64,000 bases of DNA from Lachnospiraceae bacterium (GTDB lineage Bacteria; Bacillota_A; Clostridia; Lachnospirales; Lachnospiraceae). Below, piece after piece: positions 52,377 through 61,920 of the stretch (position 1 is the stretch's first letter; each line of letters starts with the position of its first letter). Location: NCBI GenBank assembly GCA_017626435.1, contig JAGAIR010000002.1, forward strand, positions 310,001 to 374,000, given 5' to 3'. A program made the translations under genes and the position numbers. The notes beneath the pieces were generated by a model, which was not told the origin of the DNA, made no database searches, and was given only the letters and a program-made list of their open reading frames with translations.

Positions 52377-52666
52377 TGAAATACCCTACCTTTCTTTTGG
52401 TACCATTTCAGAAAAACAAAAATAATGCATTCAAAAGAAATGTTTGTCCGTAAAAAAGGCATACTTTCCCCTTACCGTCAGACAAATCATCCTGCGCAAA
52501 TTTTTCTATATCCTTAAAATAGTACACGTTCTTATTTATCCTGATAAGATTGCACGAAAAGAAAACATTCCGGCTGCTGTTTTCAGCAACAATAAAATCT
52601 TCCTTCCTGCAATCATTCAAAAATCAAATCAACTCGCGAAATTGAATACAATAATCTATCGCATCC

Positions 52667-52954
52667 TTAAAACTCAATGTCAATATCCTCAAGCAACTCC
52701 TCAAACACCTTGGAGATTGCTGCCAGCTCATTCTCATCATCGATCAATTCATAGACAATCTGATCATCTTCATCTGTCACCTCTCTCATGATGTATGCAT
52801 CAGATTCCTCTTCCTCTTCATCGCCATCTGTCACCAGAAGATAGTTATTTCCCGCGATCATTGTCTGTTCTATCACATAAAACGGAATCTGGTCTCCCTC
52901 TTCCGTAGTAAACATAATCTTATCCTGTTCCATTTTTTCCTCATTTCTATCCAT
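52667..52954 (-). CDS. DUF1292 (YrzB-like) acidic protein
   Basis: A strongly acidic protein of about 95 residues (GDEEEEESDAYIMRE; ELIDDENELAAISKVF) of the DUF1292 family, of unknown function. It is found next to yqgF and ireB-like genes throughout Firmicutes. The start was put at the ATG at 52954 (AGAGGG upstream; same length as Bacillus YrzB), although an open frame from a TTG at 52996 overlaps the yqgF stop. It closes the ireB-yqgF-DUF1292 group. Confidence 0.85.
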   Translation of the reverse strand: MDRNEEKMEQDKIMFTTEEGDQIPFYVIEQTMIAGNNYLLVTDGDEEEEESDAYIMREVTDEDDQIVYELIDDENELAAISKVFEELLEDIDIEF

Positions 52955-52992
52955 TTCCCTCTGGAAATCCTCTTTGCTTCTGTCGATTTTAA

Positions 52993-53418
52993 TCAATCAT
53001 GATCAATGCTGTCCAGGTATCCCTGTAAAATCAATGATGCTGCCAGTTTGTCAATATACTCTTTTCGGTTCTCTTTCCGGACGCCGCCCTGCTCAAGCAC
53101 TGCATCTGCCGCCACTGTAGTCAGACGTTCATCCTGATAGATGATTTCCAAACCTGTCCGTCTTTCAAGCTGCTGACCAAACTCCCTGCTCTTTGCGCAC
53201 CGGTCACCTTCCTCGTTATCCATTTTCTTAGGCAGACCGATCACGATCTTCTCTACATCATACTCTTTTATCAATCCTTCAATCCGGGCAAACGTCTGAC
53301 GAAGTTTCCCTGGCCTTTCCCTCTTGATAGTCTCCGTGGGCTGTGCCGTCAACAGCATCTCATCGCTGATGGCAACACCTACCGTCTTATCACCATAATC
53401 AAGCCCCATTATTCTCAT
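52993..53418 (-). CDS. yqgF: YqgF/RuvX family Holliday junction resolvase-like nuclease
   Basis: A 141-residue RNase H-fold protein, with metal-binding Asp in [15 protein letters not shown] and the conserved [14 protein letters not shown] and YQDERLTT (Glu) motifs; a third acidic residue lies in [11 protein letters not shown]. YqgF homologues process pre-16S rRNA or resolve DNA junctions; both roles are reported. GAGG precedes the ATG at 53418. It follows ireB by 11 bases and overlaps the possible longer DUF1292 start, forming a tight operon. Confidence 0.93.
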   Translation of the reverse strand: MRIMGLDYGDKTVGVAISDEMLLTAQPTETIKRERPGKLRQTFARIEGLIKEYDVEKIVIGLPKKMDNEEGDRCAKSREFGQQLERRTGLEIIYQDERLTTVAADAVLEQGGVRKENRKEYIDKLAASLILQGYLDSIDHD

Positions 53419-53429
53419 AGTTACCTCAA

Positions 53430-53690
53430 TTACTTAAAATTATTCTGAATATAGTCTTCTAAAAGCACTTCAATGATCTCATCACGTTCCACACGCATGA
53501 TCAGACTCCTGGCTCCCTTGTGACTAGTAATATACGTAGGATCGCCAGACATTACATATCCTACGATCTGGTTGACCGGATTGTATCCTTTTTCAGTCAG
53601 TGCCTCATATATTGTGGCGATTACGTCTTTTACTTCAAATTCCTGTTCCTTCTGCACTTTAAAATACTGTGTGTTATTGATTTCCTGCAT
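53430..53690 (-). CDS. ireB: IreB family regulatory phosphoprotein
   Basis: An 86-residue protein of the UPF0297 family. In Enterococcus, IreB is phosphorylated on N-terminal Thr by the kinase IreK and restrains cephalosporin resistance. The family signature [20 protein letters not shown] and [19 protein letters not shown] are present; Thr7 lies near the N-terminus. ATGGAGG precedes the ATG at 53690. It is followed by yqgF and DUF1292 in the typical Firmicute order. Confidence 0.94.
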   Translation of the reverse strand: MQEINNTQYFKVQKEQEFEVKDVIATIYEALTEKGYNPVNQIVGYVMSGDPTYITSHKGARSLIMRVERDEIIEVLLEDYIQNNFK

Positions 53691-53787
53691 AATGGCACTA
53701 CCTCCATTCTTTTCACGTACGCATACCTGTTTAATATACTAATATATCTGTCCCCAAAAAACAACACTTTTTTCGCGACTGGACAAA

Positions 53788-55137
53788 CTATTTCCAGTCA
53801 CCCAGCAGAATATCCTTTGTTATCTGTCCAATAATATGGACAGTCGCAATGGTATTACAGCGTGCTTCGGCGTCTGGCGTATTTTTTACTGGAACTGCTA
53901 TCCTTACATATCTTTCATTATATCCTGTCAGATATTTTTCACCTTGTATCACCGAAATCTCCTCTATCAGCACCTCTTCTTCCCTGCCCATAAAATAGGA
54001 CTGGTATGTCTGCTCCAGCTCTCTTTCTATTTCCAGAAGGATATCACTTCGTTCTCCCTTTACCGGCTCTGGAACCTGATCATCCATTCCATCTGCAATG
54101 GTTCCCTGCCTTCTGGAATATTTAAACACATGGATCTGTGCAAATCCAATCTTCTCTGCAAAATCACAGGTTGTCTGAAATTCCTCCCCGCTTTCCTGAG
54201 GAAATCCCACGATGATATCTGTTGTGACTGCCGGATGCTTAAAATATTTTCGTATAATTTCCACTTTCTGAAAATATTCCTTCGCTGTATAATGACGGTT
54301 CATCCGTTTCAAAACAGAATCACATCCACTCTGCAGGGAGAGATGGAAATGAGGACAGATTCCAGGGATCTCCGATAACTCTCTGGCAAAATCCTCAGTG
54401 ATGATTCTGGGCTCCAGGGATCCCATACGGATTCTTTCAATCCCCTCCACCTGACTGACACTGCGGAGCAGTTTTAAAAGCGGCTTTCCCTCCAACTTCA
54501 AGAAACTGTCTGCATCTGGTTTCTTTTCTTCCCGGTCTACGCCAAAAGAAGAAAGATGGATTCCTGTCACAACAACCTCCTGGTAACCCTTGGATGCCAG
54601 CTGTTTTACTTCCTGAATAATATCCTCATCATTCCGGCTCACCAACGCTCCCCGCACATAAGGAATAATACAATAGGTACAGTACTGATTACATCCGTTT
54701 TGTACCTTCAGATATGCTCTGGTATGCTCCTCCTGTGTTGCTGCCTCTGACATATTTGCAGCCGTACCTCGTTCATTTGAAATTTCAATCCCTTTCTGCT
54801 GCGCAATTCGTTCCACCAAAGTAACCATATTTTCTTTTTCCTGATTGGATAAAAAAACATCTACACTTTCATCCGCTTCCCCCTTCTGTCTTGCAGAATC
54901 CACATAACAGCCAGCAGCGACTACTATCGCCTCCTGATTCAGGCGGCGTGCCCGGTGCAGCATCTTTCTTGATTTTCTATCCGCTATATTAGTAACAGTA
55001 CAGGTATTCACTACATACACATCTGCCTTCTCAGAAAAAGAAACAATCCTGTGACCAGCAGTTTCAAACTGTAATTTCATTTTTTCCGTTTCGTAAGAAT
55101 TCACCTTACAGCCTAATGTTAAAAATGCAATCTTCAT
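53788..55137 (-). CDS. mtaB: tRNA N6-threonylcarbamoyladenosine 2-methylthiotransferase MtaB
   Basis: A radical SAM enzyme that adds the methylthio group to t6A37 of tRNAs reading ANN codons. About 449 residues: an N-terminal UPF0004 domain with three Cys (LGCKVNSYE, NTCTVTN, AAGCYVD), radical SAM CxxxCxxC in NGCNQYCTYCIIPYVRG, and a C-terminal TRAM domain. Absence of the longer loops of MiaB/RimO, and the text KVNSYETEKM, favour MtaB. The start at 55137 has AAAGG seven bases upstream. It is divergent from the HPr-like gene. Confidence 0.94.
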   Translation of the reverse strand: MKIAFLTLGCKVNSYETEKMKLQFETAGHRIVSFSEKADVYVVNTCTVTNIADRKSRKMLHRARRLNQEAIVVAAGCYVDSARQKGEADESVDVFLSNQEKENMVTLVERIAQQKGIEISNERGTAANMSEAATQEEHTRAYLKVQNGCNQYCTYCIIPYVRGALVSRNDEDIIQEVKQLASKGYQEVVVTGIHLSSFGVDREEKKPDADSFLKLEGKPLLKLLRSVSQVEGIERIRMGSLEPRIITEDFARELSEIPGICPHFHLSLQSGCDSVLKRMNRHYTAKEYFQKVEIIRKYFKHPAVTTDIIVGFPQESGEEFQTTCDFAEKIGFAQIHVFKYSRRQGTIADGMDDQVPEPVKGERSDILLEIERELEQTYQSYFMGREEEVLIEEISVIQGEKYLTGYNERYVRIAVPVKNTPDAEARCNTIATVHIIGQITKDILLGDWK

Positions 55138-55266
55138 TGAAAATCCTTTCTCCAATCTGTCAAAAATAGGTAAAAATCACATAATTTATACTTTTTCGTC
55201 ATAAACTTATTTGAAATATAGCATTCCTCACTGATTTTTATATACATTTTTTGGCAACATTGTATA

Positions 55267-55295
55267 TTGACTTTTTTCTCTCCACTGTCTAGTAT
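55267..55295 (+). promoter_or_regulatory. Sigma-A-type promoter of the HPr-like gene
   Basis: TTGACT (55267-55272) and TAGTAT (55290-55295), spacer 17 bases. The apparent early start codon of the HPr-like frame is this -35 box. Confidence 0.65.
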
Positions 55296-55332
55296 AAAGG
55301 GGAAAATAAATGAATGGGGAGGTAACATCACT

Positions 55333-55566
55333 ATGAAAACTGTTAAAATCTCTTTAAACTCAATTGACAAAGTAAAAGCATTTGTTAATGATGTAACTAA
55401 ATTTACCACAGATTTTGATTTAGTATCCGGAAGATACGTAATCGATGCAAAATCTATCATGGGTATCTTCAGCTTGGATTTATCTAAGGCAATCGATTTA
55501 AACATCCACGATGATGATAACATCGATGAAATCCTGAAGGTATTAGCACCTTACATTGTTGAATAA
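55333..55566 (+). CDS. HPr-like protein lacking the phosphorylatable histidine
   Basis: A 77-residue protein with the HPr fold pattern: VKISLNSIDKVKAFVNDVTK, then YVIDAKSIMGIFSLDLSKAI. The Ser46 site of HPr is kept (S41 in AKSIMG), but the His15 motif GxHARP is missing; the only His (H59) is elsewhere. It therefore cannot act as a PTS phosphocarrier, but like Crh of Bacillus it might still be phosphorylated on Ser and act with CcpA. GGGGAGG precedes the ATG at 55333. It has a good promoter and two tandem terminators. Confidence 0.85.
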   Translation: MKTVKISLNSIDKVKAFVNDVTKFTTDFDLVSGRYVIDAKSIMGIFSLDLSKAIDLNIHDDDNIDEILKVLAPYIVE

Positions 55567-55590
55567 TTTTACTTAAACGTCAAGAGTTTC

Positions 55591-55617
55591 CCCCAGGAAC
55601 TGTTCCCGGGGATTTTT
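55591..55617 (+). terminator. First terminator of the HPr-like gene
   Basis: CCCC-a-GGAA and TTCC-c-GGGG form a stem with single-base bulges around a three-base loop (55591-55611), followed by ATTTTTC. Confidence 0.75.
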
Positions 55618-55630
55618 CACAGAAAACTCA

Positions 55631-55660
55631 GAGAACACCTTCGGTGTTCTCTTTTTCTTT
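55631..55660 (+). terminator. Second, tandem terminator with UUCG loop
   Basis: GAGAACACC pairs with GGTGTTCTC (55631-55651), closed by the stable loop TTC/CTTCGG type, followed by TTTTTCTTTTTATT. It may also work in reverse for thiI. Confidence 0.88.
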
Positions 55661-55689
55661 TTATTCTAATGTTCTGGTTGATTTTTCTT

Positions 55690-56874
55690 CTATCTTTCAT
55701 CAATCTCAATAATTTCAATGGTATCCAGAGCCTGCTGTACCATCTGGTCGATTTTTTCTGCCAGCTTCTCTTCCGAGCGATGCAGGATCCGAAGCTCCGG
55801 TTTAGTAACAGGATGCTTTGCCACAAAAATCGTACAGCAGTCTTCATACGGCTGAATAGATGTCTCATAAGTATTTATCTTCAGAGAAAGTTCCACAATA
55901 TCCTGCTTATCAAACCCGATCAGCGGGCGGTAAACCGGCATCGTACACACCTCATTGGTTGCTGCCAGACTGTGCATGGTCTGGCTTGCCACCTGACCAA
56001 TACTCTCTCCGGTAATCAGTCCCAGACAATCATTCTCCTGTGCCAGCTGCTGTGCAATACGCATCATGTACCGGCGCATAATAATGGTCAGTTCTTCATG
56101 AGGACACTGCTCATAAATATACATCTGAATATCAGTAAAGTTTACCACATGAAGGCGGATCGGACCGGAATACCGGGATACCAGTTTTGCCAGATCTACC
56201 ACTTTCTGCTTTGCACGTTCACTGGTATATGGCGGTGCATGGAAATAAACGGCATCAATGTAGACGCCTCTCTTGGCGATCATATATCCTGCTACCGGAC
56301 TGTCAATTCCACCAGATAACAGTAACATCGCCTTTCCATTGGTTCCCAGAGGCATACCTCCGATTCCCGGGATAATTCTGGAATAAACATAGGCTTTTTC
56401 TCTCACCTCTACCCAGATACGCACGTCCGGTTTATGAACATCTACCTTCAGTTCCGGAAAACGTCCCAGCAGATAGGACCCCATCTCCACACAGACCTCC
56501 GGGGAGGTAAGCGGATACTGCTTATCACTCCGCTTCGATTCCACCTTAAAGGTAAAATTCAGATTTTTATACTGTTTCTCTATAAAATCACCCACTGCTT
56601 TTGTGAGGTTTTCCCAGGATTTGTCTTCTATCACATCAACCGGGCAAATGGCAGAAATACCAAAGACTCTTCCCAATGCTTCCGTCACATCGTCAAAGTC
56701 AAAATCCCCGTTTGCTTCCACAAAAATCCTTCCCTGCTGTCTCTGAACGACAAATTCTCCATCCAGCACATCCAGACGCCTCTGTATCTGGCTGCACAGC
56801 GCATCCTCAAATTTATAACGGTTCTTTCCCTTAATCCCTATTTCTGCATATTTCACTAAAAATGCCTGATTCAT
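55690..56874 (-). CDS. thiI: tRNA 4-thiouridine synthetase ThiI
   Basis: Adenylates uridine 8 in tRNA and introduces sulfur from a cysteine desulfurase persulfide. About 394 residues: N-terminal ferredoxin-like and THUMP domains (EIGIKGKNRYKFEDALCSQI; FEVRVEVREKAYVYSR-like) and the PP-loop domain with MLLLSGGIDSPVAGYM. No C-terminal rhodanese domain is present, as usual in Firmicutes. The start at 56874 has GGAGG five bases upstream; the ATG at 56886 is part of that box. It follows a cysteine desulfurase gene by 20 bases, which is the usual nifZ/iscS-thiI pair. Confidence 0.95.
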   Translation of the reverse strand: MNQAFLVKYAEIGIKGKNRYKFEDALCSQIQRRLDVLDGEFVVQRQQGRIFVEANGDFDFDDVTEALGRVFGISAICPVDVIEDKSWENLTKAVGDFIEKQYKNLNFTFKVESKRSDKQYPLTSPEVCVEMGSYLLGRFPELKVDVHKPDVRIWVEVREKAYVYSRIIPGIGGMPLGTNGKAMLLLSGGIDSPVAGYMIAKRGVYIDAVYFHAPPYTSERAKQKVVDLAKLVSRYSGPIRLHVVNFTDIQMYIYEQCPHEELTIIMRRYMMRIAQQLAQENDCLGLITGESIGQVASQTMHSLAATNEVCTMPVYRPLIGFDKQDIVELSLKINTYETSIQPYEDCCTIFVAKHPVTKPELRILHRSEEKLAEKIDQMVQQALDTIEIIEIDER

Positions 56875-56894
56875 TTTTTCCTCCATTCATGTAT

Positions 56895-58058
56895 TTATTT
56901 TTTTACAAACCGCCTTAACTGCGGAAGTATCTCCGCCGTCATTGCAATAGCATAATCAATTTCTTCCTCTGTGGTAGTCACAGAAAAACTAAACCGAAGC
57001 GTTGAATCCAACAGATCATCCGGAACACCGATCGCCTTTAAGGTACCGCTTAACTCCGGATGGTTAGAGGAACATGCAGAACCGGATGATACAAATACCC
57101 CTTTTTGTGCCAGCGCATGAAGCATCACCTCACTCTTGATTCCGGCAAAGCTCACACTGACAATATGCGGTGCTGTATCACGCAGCTCTATGTCGTTGAT
57201 TCCATTTACTGTCACCTGCTCCAAGGAAGAGATTCCTTCTATAAAACGCTTTTTCAATTCATACAGCTTGTCTATTTTTTCCGTATGATTTTGATATATC
57301 AGACGGACTGCCTCTCCCATCCCCGCAATCGCCGGTACATTTTCTGTTCCGGAACGCATCCCCTTCTGCTGTCCACCACCAAACAGAATCGGGCTGATTT
57401 TCGTTCCCTCCCTGACATACAAAAATCCTGTCCCTTTGGGACCATGTATCTTATGGGCACTGACCGACATTAAATCAATCCCAAGCCTTTTCGGCACAAT
57501 TTTATACTTTCCATATGCCTGGATTCCGTCTACATGAAAAATCGTTCCCGGATTTTTCTTTTTAACTGCTTCTGATATTGCCTTGATATCTTCCACCGCT
57601 CCCATTTCATTATTTACCATCATTACAGATACCAGAAGCGTGTCCTCTCCTACAGCATCACTGAGCACCTGCGGCTGTACCCGCCCATTTTTATCCACCG
57701 GCAGATAAGTTGTCTCATACCCCATCTGTTCCAGACAAGCAATCGGCTCATGAACAGAAGCATGTTCAATCCGTGTAGTGATAATCTGCTTTCCTGCCCG
57801 CTTATTTGCCATTGCAGTACCAATCAGTGCCATATTATTGCTCTCTGTACCACCGGAGGTAAAAACAATCTCCTTGGTCTGGCATTTCAGACTGGATGCA
57901 ATCTGCTCCCTTGCCTGGTTGATATATTTTTCTGCCTCAATTCCTTTGGTGTGCTTGGAAGATGGGTTTCCAAAATCCACTTCCATGGCTTGTATCATGA
58001 TATCCTTCACCTCAGGAAACACTCTTGTGGTTGCTGCATTGTCCAAATATGCTTCCAT
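56895..58058 (-). CDS. Cysteine desulfurase (NifS/IscS family)
   Basis: PLP enzyme that converts cysteine to alanine and a protein-bound persulfide. 387 residues with AYLDNAATTRV, TSGGTESNNMALIG, the PLP Lys in VSAHKIHGPKGTG, and the catalytic Cys in SSGSACSSNHPELSG. It is a group I (NifS/IscS/NifZ) enzyme. Being upstream of thiI in the same unit, it is most likely the sulfur donor for tRNA 4-thiouridine (a NifZ-like role); no iscU follows. It could serve other thiolations. Confidence 0.94.
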   Translation of the reverse strand: MEAYLDNAATTRVFPEVKDIMIQAMEVDFGNPSSKHTKGIEAEKYINQAREQIASSLKCQTKEIVFTSGGTESNNMALIGTAMANKRAGKQIITTRIEHASVHEPIACLEQMGYETTYLPVDKNGRVQPQVLSDAVGEDTLLVSVMMVNNEMGAVEDIKAISEAVKKKNPGTIFHVDGIQAYGKYKIVPKRLGIDLMSVSAHKIHGPKGTGFLYVREGTKISPILFGGGQQKGMRSGTENVPAIAGMGEAVRLIYQNHTEKIDKLYELKKRFIEGISSLEQVTVNGINDIELRDTAPHIVSVSFAGIKSEVMLHALAQKGVFVSSGSACSSNHPELSGTLKAIGVPDDLLDSTLRFSFSVTTTEEEIDYAIAMTAEILPQLRRFVKK

Positions 58059-58094
58059 ATTTCATCAAACCTCTCTTCTTCCCTTCCTGATTAT

Positions 58095-58835
58095 TTATTT
58101 CTGCATCTGAAACATCAAAATAGAAAGCAATGCCATTCCTGCTGTTTCTGTACGCAAAATCCTCTTTCCCAGAGTCATGGGATGTGCACCAATCTCTATT
58201 GCCTGCTCCACTTCTTCTCTTTCCAGTCCTCCCTCTGGACCAATAAAAATGCCCAGAGAAGATTTACTGCACGCCTCTGCCACAATCACTCTGGAGTCCT
58301 GGATTCCATCCTGCAATTCATATGGAATCATATTGTACTCTAAGGAACCTGCCATGTCAAACGCTTCTCCTACTGTCACCGGCGCATGAACCACCGGAAT
58401 GATCCCCCTGTCACATTGCTTTGCTGCCGCCTCTGCAATCGCCTGCCACCGTTCCTGCTTTTTCTGTATCTTCTTCTCATCGGAAAGCTTTACGACACAC
58501 CGTTTCATCATTACTGGAACAATCTCATATACTCCCAGTTCCACCGCTTTCTGGATAATAAATTCCATTTTCTCTTTTTTGGGAATTCCCTGAAATAATG
58601 TAATTCTGGTATCCAGTTCTGTTCCGCTTCCCTGTGTCTTCTCAATAGACAGAATAACCTGTGTTCCAGATAATTCTTTGATCCGGCAGATATAATCCTT
58701 CCCCTCTCCATCACATGCTACCAGCCAGTCACCTTTTTCCAGCCGGAGTACATTCTTGATATGATTGACATCAGAGTCCCAAATTGTTATTTCTTCTTCT
58801 CCAATCTGACTTTGTGATACATAAAACCGATACAA
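58095..58835 (-). CDS. rsmE: 16S rRNA m3U1498 methyltransferase RsmE
   Basis: SPOUT-class methyltransferase of 16S rRNA U1498. 246 residues: N-terminal PUA-like domain (NHIKNVLRLEKGDWLVACD) and C-terminal SPOUT domain with IGPEGGLEREEVEQA and the knot LGKRILRTETAGMALLS. PKKEKMEFIIQKAVELGV is a family hallmark. The start is TTG at 58835 with GGAGG eight bases upstream. It is followed by the cysteine desulfurase and thiI genes, consistent with one RNA-modification operon. In many genomes it follows prmA; here it follows a FliD-like gene in reverse order. Confidence 0.95.
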   Translation of the reverse strand: MYRFYVSQSQIGEEEITIWDSDVNHIKNVLRLEKGDWLVACDGEGKDYICRIKELSGTQVILSIEKTQGSGTELDTRITLFQGIPKKEKMEFIIQKAVELGVYEIVPVMMKRCVVKLSDEKKIQKKQERWQAIAEAAAKQCDRGIIPVVHAPVTVGEAFDMAGSLEYNMIPYELQDGIQDSRVIVAEACSKSSLGIFIGPEGGLEREEVEQAIEIGAHPMTLGKRILRTETAGMALLSILMFQMQK

Positions 58836-58911
58836 AGGTCTGTCCTCCTGTTTTTATAAGCTATCTTGTAATATAACATACTTGTGTCCAAAAACAAAGC
58901 CAATGCCGGAA

Positions 58912-58936
58912 GTCCATATAAGGAACCTCCGGCATT
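58912..58936 (-). terminator. Hairpin downstream of the FliD-like gene
   Basis: AATGCCGGA (58912-58920) pairs with TCCGGCATT (58928-58936) around a seven-base loop. The minus-strand tail has a weak, delayed T run. It lies between the FliD-like gene and rsmE. Confidence 0.65.
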
Positions 58937-58975
58937 TTATCGTAAACTCTCTATATTCTTAAAAAATACGAAATC

Positions 58976-59731
58976 CTACAGATATCTGTCCATCACTCCA
59001 TTGGTGGTACCTAACATGGAATAATTCCCCTGATAGGTATAAGAAGAGGCATTGTTGTTAGTATATGCCAGACTGTTTGCCAGCTTATAACTCTGTCTTG
59101 CTGCCTGCTGAATCTGGTCACCGTAGGAACCAGCACCACTGAACAGAGAAGAGATGGTTGTCAGCTTAGCATTCTTCAGCTTTTCCTCGTCAATGGTAAG
59201 TGTATTATCCTCACCAATCTTTACCCCAATCTCTGATAACAGCTTGGCATTTGCAGATGTCATTTTAGTCATCTTAAGACTTTTTCGGAGAATCGACTCG
59301 GTATCCAGATCACCAGAGGATTTTATGTATGCATTATAGCCTTCTACAAAACTCTTTATATTGCTGACAATCTTATCTCTGTCGTATGTATCTTTCCCAT
59401 TTTCATCTTTGCCCGTAGGCTCATACAGGGAACGGCTTCTTAAATCCTCCAGACTGTTATTCAAGGTCGCTGCATTTGCCTTAACGCTTAACAGGGATTT
59501 TGCCGAATCCTTTCCCGTCTCATCCGTGGAACTATTTCCTTCTGCCTTATCAGAATCCTGTGTAGCATAATATGCTTTCATCAACTTCTTATAAGTACCA
59601 TTCTTTATCATAGCGTAATCACCAAGGCTATATCCACTACCTGTTACATCAGCACTGGAGCTGGTACCAAAAATACTGTTATAAATATTATTCATACCGG
59701 AATTGTTTGAATTAATTCCATTTACTGCCAT
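58976..59731 (-). CDS. Orphan protein with FliD C-terminal-like domain
   Basis: A protein of about 251 residues. Residues 1-65 are Asn/Ser-rich with a YNSIFGTSSSADVTGSGYSL stretch; residues 90-215 resemble the C-terminal part of flagellar capping protein FliD (VSNIKSFVEGYNAYIKSSG, LLSEIGVKIGEDNTLTIDEE, KLTTISSLFSGAGSYGDQI). The FliD N-terminal domain is lacking. There is no signal peptide and no flagellar gene in the window. Start 59731 with AAAGGAG eight bases upstream. Its role is unknown: it may be a remnant of lost motility or a repurposed assembly or adhesion factor, possibly exported by a non-classical route. Confidence 0.75.
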   Translation of the reverse strand: MAVNGINSNNSGMNNIYNSIFGTSSSADVTGSGYSLGDYAMIKNGTYKKLMKAYYATQDSDKAEGNSSTDETGKDSAKSLLSVKANAATLNNSLEDLRSRSLYEPTGKDENGKDTYDRDKIVSNIKSFVEGYNAYIKSSGDLDTESILRKSLKMTKMTSANAKLLSEIGVKIGEDNTLTIDEEKLKNAKLTTISSLFSGAGSYGDQIQQAARQSYKLANSLAYTNNNASSYTYQGNYSMLGTTNGVMDRYL

Positions 59732-59824
59732 ATCAGTCACTCCTTTTCCCTTTATTTTATTTATTATTAAAATACCAAAAGTTACTTCTTGTTATATAGT
59801 ATATCGTATTTTTCAAAGAAAAGT

Positions 59825-61774
59825 TTACTTTTTTTCTAAATTTTTCCTGAATTTGTTCTTTTCCTTGTTTCCTTTTGTATTTGATCTCTTTTCTTTGGAT
59901 GAATGGGCTTTTTTCTGATTTGAGTTTTTCTGTCCATTTGATCTTTTCTTCTTATTCCATGCTTCTTCCCTCCATTTTTCCTTTCGTGGAGGAATCAGAC
60001 AATGCTTTTCATATCCAATCAGATCTTCCCGCCCAGCCTGATACAAAGCTTCTTTGACCAGTTCATAATTGTTCGGATTCCGGTATTGCATCAATGCCCT
60101 TTGCATTGCCTTTTCATGTGGATTGACAGGGACATATACCGGCTTCCTATTCCTCGGATCCACTCCGGTATAATACATACAGGTAGATATTGTAGACGGC
60201 GTTGGATAAAAATCCTGTACCTGCTCTGGCATGTATCCCAAATCCCTGAGATATTCTGCCAGTTCTACTGCCTCCTTCAAACCAGAGCCAGGATGGGAAG
60301 ACATCAGATAAGGTACCAGGAACTGTTCTTTTCCATATTTCCGGTTAACTCTCTGATACCGCTTGATAAAACTCTCATAAACAGTATTTTCAGGCTTTCC
60401 CATCATCTGCAATACCTTGTCTGACACATGCTCCGGAGCCACACGGAGTTGTCCACTGATATGATACTGACAAAGTTCACGGATAAAGGAATCATCTTTA
60501 TCTTCCATCAAATAGTCAAAGCGGATACCGGAACGGATAAATACTTTTTTGACTCCCGGCAGTTTTCTCAAACTTCGCAGCAGTCTCAAATAATCAGAGT
60601 GGTCTACTACCAGATTCTTACATGGTTCCGGAAACAGACACTGCTTTCCGGTACATACACCATACTTTTTCTGCTTTTCACATGCTCTATGGCGGAAATT
60701 TGCAGTGGGACCTCCCACATCATGGATATATCCCTTAAAATCCGGCTCCCGGGTCATTTCCTTTGCCTCTTCAATCATAGATTCATGGCTGCGTGTCTGC
60801 AATGCCCGTCCCTGATGAAAAGTTAAGGCACAAAAACTGCAGCCGCCAAAACAGCCACGGTTACTGGTGATGCTGAACTTGATCTCCTGAAAAGCCGGAA
60901 TCCCTCCAGCTGCCTCGTAAGAAGGATGATACGCTCGCATGTATGGAAGTCCATAGATGTCATCCATCTCCATCTGTGTCAGTGGTCTGGCAGGTGGATT
61001 CTGCACTACATACAGATGGTCGTTATATTTTTCTACCAGACGTTTTCCAGTAATATGGTCTGTATTGCAATACTGAACATAAAAACTTTCTGCATATTTT
61101 CTTTTGTCTGCCTTCATTTCCTCAAAAGAAGGCAGCATTTGTGCATCATAGACGCTTTCCAGGGACTTCGTCCGGTAAACCGTTCCGTTTACAAAGGTAA
61201 TGTCCTCCACAGCAATTCCGCTGTCCAATGCCTCTGCAATCTCCACAATGGACAATTCCCCCATGCCATAGGAGATGATATTTGCCTGGGAATCAACCAG
61301 TATGGAATGTTTCAAACTGTTGGACCAATAGTCATAATGTGCCAGCCTCCGCAGACTCGCCTCAATTCCACCGATAATCACTGGTGCCTGCTTGTACACC
61401 TTACGTATCAGATTGCAGTAGACAATCGTAGCATAATCCGGTCGTCTTCCAATCTCTCCTCCAGGAGTATAGGCATCAAAATTACGTCGTTTTTTGGAAA
61501 CGGTATAGTGATTTACCATGGAATCCATATTTCCTGCTGACACCAGAAAAGCCAGCCTGGGCATCCCAAAAACCTGAATACTTTCCTCCTTTTTCCAATC
61601 CGGCTGAGCAATGATGCCCACTTTAAATCCATGAGCCTCCAACACCCTTGTGATGATAGCTGTCCCAAAGGAAGAGTGGTCTACATAAGCATCCCCTGTG
61701 ATATAGACAAAATCAACCTTCTCCCACCCTCTCTCTTTCATTTCTTCTCTATTGATTGGTAAAAATTCCCTCAT
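59825..61774 (-). CDS. YgiQ family radical SAM protein
   Basis: A 649-residue UPF0313 radical SAM protein. An N-terminal B12-binding-like domain ([20 protein letters not shown]) precedes the radical SAM Cys cluster [19 protein letters not shown], with [13 protein letters not shown] and [14 protein letters not shown] downstream. Extra cysteines ([18 protein letters not shown]) may hold a second Fe-S cluster. The last 50 residues are Lys/Asn-rich and unordered. Function is not established. GAGGATTGAA precedes the ATG at 61774. It is transcribed toward the FliD-like gene and divergent from the HAD phosphatase gene. Confidence 0.92.
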   Translation of the reverse strand: MREFLPINREEMKERGWEKVDFVYITGDAYVDHSSFGTAIITRVLEAHGFKVGIIAQPDWKKEESIQVFGMPRLAFLVSAGNMDSMVNHYTVSKKRRNFDAYTPGGEIGRRPDYATIVYCNLIRKVYKQAPVIIGGIEASLRRLAHYDYWSNSLKHSILVDSQANIISYGMGELSIVEIAEALDSGIAVEDITFVNGTVYRTKSLESVYDAQMLPSFEEMKADKRKYAESFYVQYCNTDHITGKRLVEKYNDHLYVVQNPPARPLTQMEMDDIYGLPYMRAYHPSYEAAGGIPAFQEIKFSITSNRGCFGGCSFCALTFHQGRALQTRSHESMIEEAKEMTREPDFKGYIHDVGGPTANFRHRACEKQKKYGVCTGKQCLFPEPCKNLVVDHSDYLRLLRSLRKLPGVKKVFIRSGIRFDYLMEDKDDSFIRELCQYHISGQLRVAPEHVSDKVLQMMGKPENTVYESFIKRYQRVNRKYGKEQFLVPYLMSSHPGSGLKEAVELAEYLRDLGYMPEQVQDFYPTPSTISTCMYYTGVDPRNRKPVYVPVNPHEKAMQRALMQYRNPNNYELVKEALYQAGREDLIGYEKHCLIPPRKEKWREEAWNKKKRSNGQKNSNQKKAHSSKEKRSNTKGNKEKNKFRKNLEKK

Positions 61775-61920
61775 TTCAATCCTCGTTTCCCTGTGTTTCT
61801 ACCCTCTGCTTCATCTGGATACTATTATAAGATATCTAATGAAAAATATCAAAAGTTGCATCTTTCTCATTCATAAGCTATAATATCGCAAAAATCATAT
61901 AAGAAAGATTGAGGGACAAC

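Noticed and set aside
52408..52620. Minus-strand 70-residue ORF between DUF1292 and RNase J
   Set aside because: No ribosome binding site and aromatic-rich random-like composition; the interval is more likely an untranslated or promoter region.
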